A DNA stretch of 64,000 nucleotides from JAIBAJ01 sp965284645 (GTDB taxonomy: Bacteria; Bacteroidota; Bacteroidia; JAIBAJ01): the NCBI GenBank assembly GCA_965284645.1, contig OZ260106.1, positions 2,542,001 to 2,606,000 on the forward strand. Direction: 5' to 3'. The stretch's first letter is position 1; each line of letters begins with the position of its first letter. This document shows positions 25,701 through 35,291 of the stretch, piece by piece. A program made the translations under genes and the position numbers. A model generated the notes under the pieces. The model saw nothing but the letters and a program-made list of their open reading frames with translations, ran no database searches and was not told where the DNA came from.

Positions 25701-27188
25701 ATGAAAAAAATAGGAATTGCTATTCTGTTTTCAGGATTGGTAAACATTGCAATTGGCCAAGTTAAATTAACTTGTGAATCAGGAAATAGAGGAATTGAGA
25801 TAGGGAACTGTTGGAGCTTCGGGGCAAATTCTTACACCAATTCCAATGCTTTGGTAATTGCCGGTCAATACTCCTCTCGAAGTAATCAATTAACGAATAC
25901 TTCTCCAACTGCTAGTTGGATAAAATCTCCTTGGATAAAATTTGTTTCAGGCAACATTACCTTCAAAGCTAAATTTGATAATGCCTCTGGCTCTACTCGG
26001 GGTATAAAACTCTATTATATTCCTTATAGTCAAAATGGGAGCGCATATGAAGGAACGCCAGTGTTATTTTATGATTATTCCTTTTCTGCACCCTTTCCTG
26101 TTTCTAGTGTACAAAATTTTTCTGTTCCAGTGCCTACAGCCATTATAAGTAATTCAACTTCTTATAAAATTAGGGTAAGTTTTGTAGGGTCAGGTGGTAA
26201 TTCACGAATTATTACCGATGATTTTATTTTCCCTGGAACTTATTGGTCTGAACCTGCGCATGATTGCAGACCTAGATTCTATAATCAAGGAAATAACGAT
26301 GATGACGATGACGGTGTTTGCAATGATGATGATGATTATCCGACTAATCCGCATAGCTCTTCCACTTCTTATTATCCTTCCCAAAATGGATATGGAACTT
26401 TAGCATTCGAAGACCAATGGCCGCAAAAAGGGGAATACGATTTGAATGATATTGTGGTAAATTATAAAATCTCGACCATTACAAATGCCAGTAATAAAGT
26501 AGTGGAAGTAAATGCCAAATTTATTCTAAGGGCCACTGGTGCTGGTTATCACAATGGATTTGGATTTCAATTGGATGGTATTGCACCGAATAAAATAATT
26601 AGTGTAACTGGAAATTCTATTTCTCCTAGTTCGATATATTCCTTCAATTCCAATGGAACTGAAGCCGGTCAAACATATGCCAATATTATTGTATTTGATG
26701 ATTTCTACAATAGCATGGAATGGCCTGGATCCGGTATAGGAATCAATACGGATAAAAATGCACCCTTTGTTCCTTATGATACTTTAAATGTGAAAATTGT
26801 CTTCATTAACAATGGGGTTCAAGCTGCTGGTGGAACTGTATCAAGTTCTTCCTTAACTTCAGATAAATTCAATTTTTATATTGTAACAAATCAAGAACGT
26901 GGCCGTGAAATTCATTTAGCAGATAAGGTTCCAACTAGTAAGGCTAATACCTCTTTGTTTGGTACTGAGGAAGATAGAAGCGTACCAAGCAACGGTAAAT
27001 ATTACAGAACCGAAAACAACCTTCCATGGGCCATAAATGTTTTGCAAAGTTTTGATTATCCAAAGGAGAAAAGCCCAATTAATGAAGCCTATATTCACTT
27101 TATCGAGTGGGCAAGGAGTTCTGGATCACTCTATCCAAATTGGTTCTCTAATACCTCTGGGTATAGGGATGCAACGAAAATATATTAA
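25701..27188 (+). CDS. LruC domain-containing secreted protein
   Basis: 495 residues with a signal peptide (ending IAIGQ). The first 190 residues look like a jelly-roll domain. An Asp-rich calcium-type segment, NNDDDDDGVCNDDDDYP (about 198-214), leads into the LruC domain (GYGTLAFEDQWPQKGEYDLNDIVV, then LRATGAGYHNGFGFQLDGI and GREIHLADKVPT). LruC proteins are surface or secreted proteins of Bacteroidota and some Proteobacteria, of uncertain role. No T9SS domain is visible at the end. A terminator follows. Confidence 0.88.
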   Translation: MKKIGIAILFSGLVNIAIGQVKLTCESGNRGIEIGNCWSFGANSYTNSNALVIAGQYSSRSNQLTNTSPTASWIKSPWIKFVSGNITFKAKFDNASGSTRGIKLYYIPYSQNGSAYEGTPVLFYDYSFSAPFPVSSVQNFSVPVPTAIISNSTSYKIRVSFVGSGGNSRIITDDFIFPGTYWSEPAHDCRPRFYNQGNNDDDDDGVCNDDDDYPTNPHSSSTSYYPSQNGYGTLAFEDQWPQKGEYDLNDIVVNYKISTITNASNKVVEVNAKFILRATGAGYHNGFGFQLDGIAPNKIISVTGNSISPSSIYSFNSNGTEAGQTYANIIVFDDFYNSMEWPGSGIGINTDKNAPFVPYDTLNVKIVFINNGVQAAGGTVSSSSLTSDKFNFYIVTNQERGREIHLADKVPTSKANTSLFGTEEDRSVPSNGKYYRTENNLPWAINVLQSFDYPKEKSPINEAYIHFIEWARSSGSLYPNWFSNTSGYRDATKIY

Positions 27189-27222
27189 TCGATTATGCAT
27201 TTCTAATACGTAATCTGATTTA
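27186..27222 (+). repeat. 3'-end fragment of family B
   Basis: TTAATCGATTATGCATTTC then TAATACGTAATCTGATTTAA matches the last 37 bp of the intact elements with few changes. It begins at the stop codon of the LruC gene. Confidence 0.65.
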
Positions 27223-27226
27223 ATTG

Positions 27227-27260
27227 AAAAGGCCAATTAGCAATAGGTGGCCTTTTTTTA
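27227..27260 (+). terminator. Terminator shared by the LruC gene and ribE
   Basis: AAAAGGCCA pairs with TGGCCTTTT and is followed by TTTATT on the plus strand. The A-rich left side would also work for the convergent ribE transcript. Confidence 0.8.
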
Positions 27261-27854
27261 TTCCCTATTTTTCAAGCCCAACATTTTTTGAACATATTTC
27301 CCTATAACATCAAATTCTAAATTAATAAGGGCACCTGTTTTTAAATACTTGAACACTGTATTTTCATAAGTGTAGGGAATGATAGCTACGCTAAATTGGT
27401 CATCCTTAGAATCCACCACGGTCAAACTCGTACCATTTACGCAAATACTGCCTTTCTCAACGGTAATAAAGCCCGGTTGATTTGGATGCCAGAAAGTGAA
27501 AAGCCAACTACCATTGGTTTCTTTAATTTCTATGCATTTTCCAGTAGTATCTACATGGCCTTGAACGATATGTCCATCAAATCGTCCAAGAGCTGGCATG
27601 CAACGCTCTATATTGACATAATCGCCCAGCCTTAATTGTCCGAGATTGGTTTTTTTTAATGTTTCTTCAATGGCTGTTACCGAATGTAGTCCATCCCTTA
27701 TATTAATTACAGTTAAGCAAACGCCATTGTGGCTTACGCTTTGGTCTATTTTTAGTTCATTACTTATAGGTGACTCAAAGCTAAAAGTGACATTTCCTTT
27801 TTCCTCCTTAATGGCCTTCACTTGAGCCAAACATTCTACTATACCGGTAAACAT
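27258..27854 (-). CDS. ribE: Riboflavin synthase, alpha subunit
   Basis: 198 residues with the two internally homologous lumazine-binding barrels: MFTGIVECLAQV... with NGVCLTV (about 44-50), and the second repeat GHIVQGHVDTTGK... with NGTSLTVV (about 140-147). It converts two molecules of dimethylribityllumazine to riboflavin. It starts only 2 nt after the stop of the large T9SS gene, so it is probably translated from that mRNA, an odd pairing of a cytoplasmic enzyme with a surface protein. Confidence 0.95.
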   Translation of the reverse strand: MFTGIVECLAQVKAIKEEKGNVTFSFESPISNELKIDQSVSHNGVCLTVINIRDGLHSVTAIEETLKKTNLGQLRLGDYVNIERCMPALGRFDGHIVQGHVDTTGKCIEIKETNGSWLFTFWHPNQPGFITVEKGSICVNGTSLTVVDSKDDQFSVAIIPYTYENTVFKYLKTGALINLEFDVIGKYVQKMLGLKNRE

Positions 27855-27856
27855 TT

Positions 27857-30574
27857 CTAATTGGCATTGCCACTTTTGGCATTTCTAAACAAATGGATAA
27901 ATCCTTTTAAATCTCGAACAACAGTACCAGCTAGTCGAACTTCTTCAGCTTTGCATATATAAAAATACACTCCGTCTACACAAGTTCCACCTGAATTCTT
28001 TATCTTACCATTCCAAGCAATGTTTGGGTTATCTGTTTGAAAAACCAGCAATCCCCAACGATTATAAATCCGAATATCAATTTTTTGAACGAATCGCCAA
28101 TCTGGGAAAGGTGTAAATAAATCGTTCACTCCATCACCATCAGGGGAAAAGGTATTTGGTAATTCATATTTTGGACAATTGTCCACACAAATTGTATCCA
28201 TTAAATAACTTTCGTTGTTGAATGAATCTACCCCAGCAATTGCATAACATCCCGCAATGGATGATGTTAAATTACTATGCAAAAAGCTTGTATCACTTAA
28301 ATCAGAACTAGTGTAAATCAATTGCCAGTTTCCGCCCAAGGTTGGAGTGAAATAAAGTTTGTAGTACAAGGCATCTTCATCACAGGCTTGGTTCTTGGCC
28401 TCCCAACTTAGATCATTCTGAAATTCGTCACAACTCGGAACTACGGTTAGGTCTGGTTGGCAAGGTGGTGTGGTATCTTGCGGAATGCCACAGATTTCTT
28501 GGGAAGTATTAAATAAACTATCGTTGATGGATGGAGAGCTGTAGGTGCCTAAGGTGGTAATATAATAGCAATAACTTACTCCATTCTGAAGGCCGGTATC
28601 AATATAGGATGCTGCAGAGGTGGTATCCAAAAAGCTAAAGTCGTTTTCGTTGGGGGCTTTTCTGTAAATCCAAGTTTTGTAATTGGTCCAAGGCACATTA
28701 GCAACCCATGTCAAGGTCAATTGATTGTCATCCGGAGTTAAAGTCAATCGAACGGAAGATGCTTGGGTGTTGCCAATGGTATCTGTAGATGCCGGACTTT
28801 GATTAATCAGTTCAATTTTATACCTGTAGGCTTTTTCCAAGGTGTTTAATCCCGAATTTTCAACAAAAATGCTATCATTCATTTGGTAAAAGGCAGCATA
28901 TGTATTGGTCCAAATTTGCTGGTAGCTGTTTCCATTGCTTCCTTCTGCTCTATAAAGCGCATAACGGTAAGGACCAGGGAAGGCCACTGTATCCAATTCC
29001 GTAGGTTTAGACCAAACGACTGAATCGGCCCCGGCTGTTACATCTGTATTGAAAATTGAAACATTGGTAATGATTGGAATATCCTTTTTTAAAGAATTGC
29101 AAAGTTCATCTGAAGAGTAACTTTCTGCTCCATCAGGGAAAATAGCAACAACTCGGTAACAATACAATACCCCACTAACTAAGCCTGATCCATTATTGTT
29201 GTCCAAGAAATTGGTCGAATTGATGCCGGTGGTTGAACCAATATAAACATATCCTGTATATGCCGGAACCCCAGTTTCGCATGTGTCATGTTCCCAGCCG
29301 GTTGCACCAACATGTCGGTAAATTTTATAACCGGTCACTTCCGGACAAATACTTGGTTCCCATAAAACCCGCATATTAGAGCCAATAGGATCAACATTGG
29401 TAAGTATTGGTTCAGGCCCCACAACAGTTATAGCCGTGGTATGATAAGCAGATAATTTGATGGCTGCAGCATTGTTAGGCCCGCCATCGTCTTCTACCCT
29501 GAAATACATATAATGTGGATTTAGTTGCACATGGTTGCAGGCTGTATTCCAAACAAATTGCCCTTGGACAGCGCCTGAGCCATATTGCGGTTGTGGAAAG
29601 GTAGCATTGTTTTCAACCAACAAAGGTCCACCTGTGGCCGTAAGTTTCAAATCGTCGAAATCAGCATCAGTTGCCGTTACACTAAAGAAAATCTGGGTGC
29701 CAGCAACAACACAAATTTCATCTGGAGCCTGAATTTCGGGCGGAGTATTCAAACAAGGCGAAACCTCGACTTGCATATCTCTTTTGACATTGCCCACCAA
29801 ATAAGCTACTGTATCTCCCGGTAGCTTTCGCCATTCTTCAATCAAAAAAGCAAAATTGAATTCACCAATAACCGTAGGGACATCCCATATGAAATCCCCA
29901 GTATTTTGATCCATAAATACATTGTATGGTCCTGGATTGTTTGGAATATCCAATCCGTCCGTCCCACTGCAGGGTACAATTCGAAAGGATAAACTATCAC
30001 CATCCGGATCATAAGCTCCCGCATTGTGATAAAAGGGAATGTTGGTGCAAGCCTTGTCAATCGGAGGATTCAGCAGAACTGGCGAATTGTTCAGACCTAA
30101 AAATGGATTAATGAACAAATCCGTTTCTATGTAAAAAGGTACATTTACGGAGTTTACAATATTTATTACGCCTTGGTTCCTGTTTTCATCGTACATGGAA
30201 ATGGTGTAATTCCCAGGACCAGGGTAAGTGTGTATGCATTTGTAAACATTCTTCTTTACTTGGTCGGCTAAATAGTCCCCACAATGGTCGCAATAGCCTG
30301 GAGAGGAGGATTGCGGACAACCATTGTTACCAGGAGATGGGTTTCCATTGGTGCGTGGTGCAATACAACTATCTCCGTCTCCAAAATGAATGGTTAGTTC
30401 ACAACGGTCTACTTGATCACTCTTGGTATAAGTGGTAACAATAATCTCGTAGGTCAAAAAGTTGGTACTGTCCAAGCAGCGATATGTAATTTCTCCTGCC
30501 CGATTATGTGTAGCAAAGGCCCCAAACCATGCCAAAAGCAATCCCAAAGTGAGGATTATTCCCGATTTTTTCAT
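27857..30574 (-). CDS. Large T9SS type B (gliding-motility-associated C-terminal domain) surface protein
   Basis: 905 residues with a signal peptide (MKKSGIILTLGLLLAWFGAFA). The N-terminal part resembles PKD/cadherin-like modules (RAGEITYRCLDSTNFLTYEI, HFGDGDSC), the middle has fibronectin type III-like repeats (TGYKIYRHVG, TLTWVANVPWTNYKTWIYRK), and the C-terminus is a type B sorting domain: LPNTFSPDGDGVNDLFTPF, then IRIYNRWGLLVFQ and GVYFYICKAE. It would be exported by the type IX system and attached to or released from the cell surface; the ligand is unknown. ribE follows directly. Confidence 0.9.
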   Translation of the reverse strand: MKKSGIILTLGLLLAWFGAFATHNRAGEITYRCLDSTNFLTYEIIVTTYTKSDQVDRCELTIHFGDGDSCIAPRTNGNPSPGNNGCPQSSSPGYCDHCGDYLADQVKKNVYKCIHTYPGPGNYTISMYDENRNQGVINIVNSVNVPFYIETDLFINPFLGLNNSPVLLNPPIDKACTNIPFYHNAGAYDPDGDSLSFRIVPCSGTDGLDIPNNPGPYNVFMDQNTGDFIWDVPTVIGEFNFAFLIEEWRKLPGDTVAYLVGNVKRDMQVEVSPCLNTPPEIQAPDEICVVAGTQIFFSVTATDADFDDLKLTATGGPLLVENNATFPQPQYGSGAVQGQFVWNTACNHVQLNPHYMYFRVEDDGGPNNAAAIKLSAYHTTAITVVGPEPILTNVDPIGSNMRVLWEPSICPEVTGYKIYRHVGATGWEHDTCETGVPAYTGYVYIGSTTGINSTNFLDNNNGSGLVSGVLYCYRVVAIFPDGAESYSSDELCNSLKKDIPIITNVSIFNTDVTAGADSVVWSKPTELDTVAFPGPYRYALYRAEGSNGNSYQQIWTNTYAAFYQMNDSIFVENSGLNTLEKAYRYKIELINQSPASTDTIGNTQASSVRLTLTPDDNQLTLTWVANVPWTNYKTWIYRKAPNENDFSFLDTTSAASYIDTGLQNGVSYCYYITTLGTYSSPSINDSLFNTSQEICGIPQDTTPPCQPDLTVVPSCDEFQNDLSWEAKNQACDEDALYYKLYFTPTLGGNWQLIYTSSDLSDTSFLHSNLTSSIAGCYAIAGVDSFNNESYLMDTICVDNCPKYELPNTFSPDGDGVNDLFTPFPDWRFVQKIDIRIYNRWGLLVFQTDNPNIAWNGKIKNSGGTCVDGVYFYICKAEEVRLAGTVVRDLKGFIHLFRNAKSGNAN

Positions 30575-30686
30575 CAGTTGTTTTTGTTTGGTAGAGGTTT
30601 GCTCAATAGTGGGCTAAGATACGGATTTTTTTGGACTGTTTTCTTTGGTAAAGGTTTGCTCCCCCTTCGACTTTCGTTTTCTCGAA

Positions 30687-31811
30687 TTAATAGGTAATTA
30701 CTTGCTCTTCCATTTCTGCTGGAATTTCCCTAAAATCATATTGCTGGTTACGCAACCTTGGCTCAAATCCAGCTTCGCGAATAGCATCCTGAATAGTTCT
30801 TGATGTAAATCTATGCGGTGCTCCCGCCGCCGAAACTACATTTTCCTCAATCATAATCGAACCAAAATCATTGGCACCTGCATGCAAACAAAGTTGGGCG
30901 GTTTCTTTTCCAACGGTCAACCAGGAGGCTTGAATGTTGATAACATTGGGCAACATAATTCGGCTCATGGCTATCATCCTAATGTATTCATCTGCCGTCA
31001 CAGTATTGCTGATGCCTTTTAATCGCTTCAACAAAGTGCCATCGTCTTGGAAAGGCCAAGGTATAAAGGCTAAAAACCCTTTTGCATCGGCAGGTTTTTC
31101 GCTTTGAACTTGCCTAATCCACACTAAATGTTCAAACCTTTCTTCCAAGGTTTCAATATGGCCAAACATCATGGTAGCTGATGTGGTTAAATGCAATTGG
31201 TGTGCAGCACGCATTACATCTAACCATTCCTTTCCACCGCATTTCCCTTTGGAGATTAATCGCCTAACCCTATCGTTCAAAATCTCAGCTCCTGCTCCAG
31301 GCAAACTATCCAATCCTGCTTCTTTTAAGGCTGATAAAACCTCAGTATGGGTTGATTTTTCAAGCTTGGTAATATGTGCAATCTCGGGTGGACCAAGCGC
31401 ATGCAATTTTAAGTTTGGATAAAGCCTTTTGAGTTCTTTGAAGATATCCACATAAAAACACAAACCAAGTTCGGGATGGTGGCCCCCTTGCAACAACAAT
31501 TGGTCTCCACCATACTTAAAGGTTTCTTCAATTTTACGTTTGTATTCCTCTATGGTGGTTATATACGATTCTGCATGACCTGGAATTCGATAAAAATTGC
31601 AAAACTTACAATTGGCTATGCATACATTGGTGGTGTTGACATTCCTATCAATCATCCATGTGGCGTAATTTCCAGGGATCTGTTTTTGCCTAAGTTCATT
31701 GCCTACATACATCAAATCGGCCAATGGGGCATTCTTGAAAAGGAAAATTCCTTCTTCAATACTTAAGAATTCAAAGTTTAAGGCTTTTTTATAAAGATCG
31801 TTCAGAATCAT
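30687..31811 (-). CDS. mqnC: Cyclic dehypoxanthinyl futalosine synthase (futalosine menaquinone pathway)
   Basis: Radical-SAM enzyme of 374 residues. The cluster Cys are 64, 68 and 71 in CIANCKFCNFYR (CX3CX2C). MqnC rather than MqnE is indicated by TMMFGHIETLEERFEHLVWI, INIQASWLTVGKETAQL and GANDFGSIMIEENVVSAAG. It cyclises dehypoxanthinyl futalosine on the way to menaquinone. No other mqn gene is in the window, as is common in this phylum. A promoter motif lies 16 nt upstream. Confidence 0.93.
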   Translation of the reverse strand: MILNDLYKKALNFEFLSIEEGIFLFKNAPLADLMYVGNELRQKQIPGNYATWMIDRNVNTTNVCIANCKFCNFYRIPGHAESYITTIEEYKRKIEETFKYGGDQLLLQGGHHPELGLCFYVDIFKELKRLYPNLKLHALGPPEIAHITKLEKSTHTEVLSALKEAGLDSLPGAGAEILNDRVRRLISKGKCGGKEWLDVMRAAHQLHLTTSATMMFGHIETLEERFEHLVWIRQVQSEKPADAKGFLAFIPWPFQDDGTLLKRLKGISNTVTADEYIRMIAMSRIMLPNVINIQASWLTVGKETAQLCLHAGANDFGSIMIEENVVSAAGAPHRFTSRTIQDAIREAGFEPRLRNQQYDFREIPAEMEEQVITY

Positions 31812-31827
31812 ACGCTAAAATTGGCAA

Positions 31828-31835
31828 CAAAGGTA
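31828..31835 (-). promoter_or_regulatory. Promoter -7 element (TACCTTTG) of mqnC
   Basis: Exact TAnnTTTG match, 16 nt before the mqnC ATG at 31811. Confidence 0.58.
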
Positions 31836-32007
31836 GGTTTCAAATCCCAAAATGTATCTAAACATGATCGCGGTTTTCTTAAAAACTGCTAATTCCAAAG
31901 ATAATCCCGCTACTTAGAATAAAAATGCTCTGGAAATAGTTGGCAAAACTTGGTTAAAACCTGTTGATAAAGACTTGTAGTTTTTTTTAAGTCTCCAAAG
32001 GATGGTG

Positions 32008-32015
32008 TAATTTTG
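32008..32015 (+). promoter_or_regulatory. Promoter -7 element (TAATTTTG) of carA
   Basis: Exact TAnnTTTG match ending 7 nt before the carA ATG; the transcript is probably leaderless. Confidence 0.6.
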
Positions 32016-32022
32016 CAACCCG

Positions 32023-33126
32023 ATGGGAAAACTCTACAATCGTCGAGATGCCGTTCTGCTTTTGCAAGACGGCACTTTTTTTATGGGAAAATCGGTGGGA
32101 CTAGTTGGCACAGCCACTGGCGAAATTTGCTTCAATACCGGCATGACCGGCTATCAGGAAATTTTTACCGATCCCAGTTATTTCGGTCAAATCATGGTGA
32201 TGAACTCGGTGCATATCGGTAACTATGGTGCACACCAACAGGAAATTGAATCGGAATCCTTGAAAATTGCAGGTTTGGTTTGCCATGAATTCTCTGAAAT
32301 CGCTAGTCGACCGCAATCGACATGGACCTTACAAGAATACTTTGAAAAAAAGGGAATGATCGGAATCTCTGATGTGGATACTCGCGCAGTGGTGCGTCAT
32401 ATCCGTAGCAAAGGTGCCATGAATGCCATAATTTCATCCGAAACTACGGATATTGAAGATCTAAAGGAACGTCTGAGCCGTGTTCCTTCCATGGAAGGTT
32501 TAGAGCTTTCCTCTAAAGTGTCTACCGAAAAGGCCTATTTCCTTGGTGATGAAAAGGCATCAAAACGGGTGGCTGTAATGGATTTTGGAATTAAACTGAA
32601 TATTCTAAATTGTCTGGTTGAAAGGGATTGTTACCTGCAAGTATTTCCTATGCATACTAAGGCTGAAGAGGTATTGGCATGGAAACCCGACGGAATAATG
32701 CTTTCAAACGGACCCGGTGATCCTAGCGTTATGACCGAAGTAATTGCTACCATTCAACAATTGGTGCAATCGAATGTTCCTATTTTTGGCATCTGTCTAG
32801 GTCATCAATTGTTGGCTGAAGCAAATGGTATTAAAACCTATAAAATGCACCATGGTCACAGGGGTATCAACCATCCGGTGAAAAACCTCCTAACGGGAAA
32901 ATGCGAAGTAACTAGCCAAAACCATGGCTTTTCTGTTAGTGCCGAACATGTAAAGAATAATCCGGAGGTGGAAATTACTCACATCAATTTGAACGATGGA
33001 ACAATCGAAGGTTTGCGCATGAAAAACAAGAAGGTTTTCTCTGTTCAGCACCATCCCGAAGCCTCTCCTGGACCGCATGATAGCCGTTACCTGTTTGATA
33101 ATTTTGTCGCCTTGATGAATGCCTAA
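32023..33126 (+). CDS. carA: Carbamoyl-phosphate synthase, small (glutaminase) subunit
   Basis: 367 residues. The N-terminal CarA domain reads LLLQDGTFFMGKSVG and ends with the interdomain SKVSTEKAY. The class I amidotransferase domain has GIMLSNGPGDPS, the nucleophile Cys in IFGICLGHQLLAEANG, and His/Glu in FSVQHHPEASPGPHDS. It supplies ammonia for carbamoyl phosphate, feeding pyrimidines and arginine. carB is not adjacent, so the two subunits are separated in this genome or beyond the window. Start supported by the promoter 7 nt upstream. Confidence 0.96.
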   Translation: MGKLYNRRDAVLLLQDGTFFMGKSVGLVGTATGEICFNTGMTGYQEIFTDPSYFGQIMVMNSVHIGNYGAHQQEIESESLKIAGLVCHEFSEIASRPQSTWTLQEYFEKKGMIGISDVDTRAVVRHIRSKGAMNAIISSETTDIEDLKERLSRVPSMEGLELSSKVSTEKAYFLGDEKASKRVAVMDFGIKLNILNCLVERDCYLQVFPMHTKAEEVLAWKPDGIMLSNGPGDPSVMTEVIATIQQLVQSNVPIFGICLGHQLLAEANGIKTYKMHHGHRGINHPVKNLLTGKCEVTSQNHGFSVSAEHVKNNPEVEITHINLNDGTIEGLRMKNKKVFSVQHHPEASPGPHDSRYLFDNFVALMNA

Positions 33127-33160
33127 TTAGGGTTTCATTTCAACTTTCAGCCAGAACAAA

Positions 33161-34645
33161 TTACGCCTGCTGTTTTCCTTTCCCAACCAAAACTAAACCA
33201 AACAGAAAAGGTAAAGCTGGGATTTTATACCTCACCAAGGCTCCGGCAACAGGGGTGGTTAACCCAACCAGCAATAAGCTTCCGGCAACAAAAAATAAGG
33301 CCAATAAATGAATAGGCGAAACAGCCCAGTTTCGGAAGGGGAGGGGAGGCCAAAAACAAAACAAAAGCAACAAAAGTAAAAAGCAATTTTCAGCTAAGGC
33401 AAGCCAGTACAACGGGTTTTTTCCTGGATGAATAGGTTGAATAAATACATTGAACAAGGCTTGGGGAGCAGCTTTTAAATAACTTTTCCAACTTGCATCC
33501 AAAGCAGGAAGTTCTACCTTGCTTTTGGTTATGCCAATGTCAAGCAATATCCGGGTTGGTATGGATTTCCCCAATTGTTCATTCGCCACAGCCTTACCCA
33601 AACTATTGCTTTTATAAACTTGCCTAACACCCACCTGGTTCAAATAAGCCAAGCCATTTTCTTTCTGGATGTGAACATATTCTTGGTCTGATATAAACAA
33701 AGTGTCGGTTTTTAGGCTGTCTTTTCGTTCTACGTACATCCCGCCATTGGCTAGTTTGATAAAATCTTTTTGCTTATGGGCCAAATTTGCAGCGGGATCT
33801 AAACTCGAACTAAAATACCCTATTGAAAAAAATAAGAGAAGCGAAATTGAATAAGTAATTCCAAACCAAAGTAATGGCCGCTCAGATTTCACTAAACGAA
33901 TCAAGCCCACGGCCAATAAACCGGGGAAAAGGATGGCCAATAGGTAATATTTGGATGATAAGAGGATGATAAACGCGGAACTGAAAACAAAAAGGAATCC
34001 TTTGCCAGCTTTGCCACTCAACCATACTTTTATCGACCAAAATACTCCACCCAAACCAAACAAAACCAACCCTTCTTTCAATACACCAGATCCCCAAAAA
34101 GCCAAAGAAGGAGTTAAAAACAAAAGCATAAACAAAGCTCGTGGCGCCGATTGGTCGGAAAAGGAACGATAAATACCAACCAAACCCAAAGTGGAAAGAA
34201 AACACATGAATACGGTGTGTACCATAAAATGTCCTCCCGACAAAAACATCACCAAGGCATTCCACCGAATAATAGTATGGTTGTCGTTGTAATAAGCTGA
34301 ATACTGACGGTACCAATGGTTCATCTTGGTGTAATACATGGAATCGAAGTAGGGACTATCGTTTCCCAACCCGGTCATGATTTTCAGAAAATCGATTGGA
34401 TGTTCGAAGGCGGCTCCATACAACACTTTGGCATCATCAAAATACTTGTAAATATCGGCGGTGGACCGATCAGTGTAATAATAGGTGTAAACCATGGTTA
34501 AGGCAGTTCCACCCAGTATTTTTATCCAAAAACCAGCCAAAGCCCAGGTTTCAGGAATATCCATTAGTTTAAAAAAAGGATGGCGCCAAATGATATAGCT
34601 TAAAATGGAAATATACAGCAGAAAAAATAGAATGGATTCCAGCAT
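33161..34645 (-). CDS. Polytopic membrane protein of unknown function
   Basis: 494 residues with about ten hydrophobic segments and a soluble loop of about 130 residues between 290 and 420. It begins MLESILFFLLYISILSYIIW. The overall layout, with Tyr/Trp-rich loops (TYYYTDRSTADIYKYFDDA), resembles envelope polysaccharide polymerases or glycosyltransferase family C-type proteins, but no diagnostic motif is visible and I make no functional call. Its start is 3 nt after the stop of the SanA-like gene upstream; together with the cyanophycinase they form an operon. Confidence 0.7.
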   Translation of the reverse strand: MLESILFFLLYISILSYIIWRHPFFKLMDIPETWALAGFWIKILGGTALTMVYTYYYTDRSTADIYKYFDDAKVLYGAAFEHPIDFLKIMTGLGNDSPYFDSMYYTKMNHWYRQYSAYYNDNHTIIRWNALVMFLSGGHFMVHTVFMCFLSTLGLVGIYRSFSDQSAPRALFMLLFLTPSLAFWGSGVLKEGLVLFGLGGVFWSIKVWLSGKAGKGFLFVFSSAFIILLSSKYYLLAILFPGLLAVGLIRLVKSERPLLWFGITYSISLLLFFSIGYFSSSLDPAANLAHKQKDFIKLANGGMYVERKDSLKTDTLFISDQEYVHIQKENGLAYLNQVGVRQVYKSNSLGKAVANEQLGKSIPTRILLDIGITKSKVELPALDASWKSYLKAAPQALFNVFIQPIHPGKNPLYWLALAENCFLLLLLLFCFWPPLPFRNWAVSPIHLLALFFVAGSLLLVGLTTPVAGALVRYKIPALPFLFGLVLVGKGKQQA

Positions 34646-34648
34646 AGC

Positions 34649-35290
34649 TCAGATTTGGATGGTTGGTCCTAAATGCCTAGGCTTTTTCCCTGTTAAATGA
34701 ATGTCGATCAAGACTTTTACCCGAGCAAAATATTCACGAATCCGGGTTTTGAATCCATACCTGGAATTGACATCTTCGGCATCAAACCCATAGGCAAAAA
34801 CACCGCGGTGCTGGGCAATGTACAACGCTCGTTGATTATGAAATTCCTGGGAAACAATTACAACTGAATCTTGTCCAAATACTTCCTTGCTGCGAACAAC
34901 CGAATCCAAAGTGCGTAAACCAGCATAATCAGGATGGATAACCGAGTCGGGAATACCTTCTCTGATTAGCGCTATACGCATATCGAAGGCCTCATTGTAA
35001 CTATGTTTCCGATTATCGCCGCTTACAATAAATGCCTTAACTTTTCCGGCTTTCCAAAGCTTTACACAGGCTTGGATACGTTTTGAAAAATACAGATTAG
35101 TCCGTCCGCTTTTAAGTTCTTTGGAGGTGCCCAAAACCAAACAAACCTTGGTGGCCGGTACTTTTTCCACTTCTGCTGAATGGTAAGCTTGGGTAGAATT
35201 TACCACAATGGCATTCGAAACCCACACCACGCAAGGTATTAATCCGAGCAGGAATACAACCACCAGCAGGATGTATTTCCTTTTGCTCAT
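34649..35290 (-). CDS. SanA/YdcF-family (DUF218) membrane-anchored protein
   Basis: 213 residues with an N-terminal membrane anchor (about 6-28). The DUF218 fold shows KVCLVLGTSKELKSGRTNLYF, KAFIVSGDN and DSVVIVSQEFHNQRALYIA, as in SanA of E. coli, which affects envelope permeability to vancomycin. The active site is not established. It starts 1 nt after the cyanophycinase stop, so the genes are co-transcribed. Confidence 0.88.
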   Translation of the reverse strand: MSKRKYILLVVVFLLGLIPCVVWVSNAIVVNSTQAYHSAEVEKVPATKVCLVLGTSKELKSGRTNLYFSKRIQACVKLWKAGKVKAFIVSGDNRKHSYNEAFDMRIALIREGIPDSVIHPDYAGLRTLDSVVRSKEVFGQDSVVIVSQEFHNQRALYIAQHRGVFAYGFDAEDVNSRYGFKTRIREYFARVKVLIDIHLTGKKPRHLGPTIQI

Positions 35291-35291
35291 C

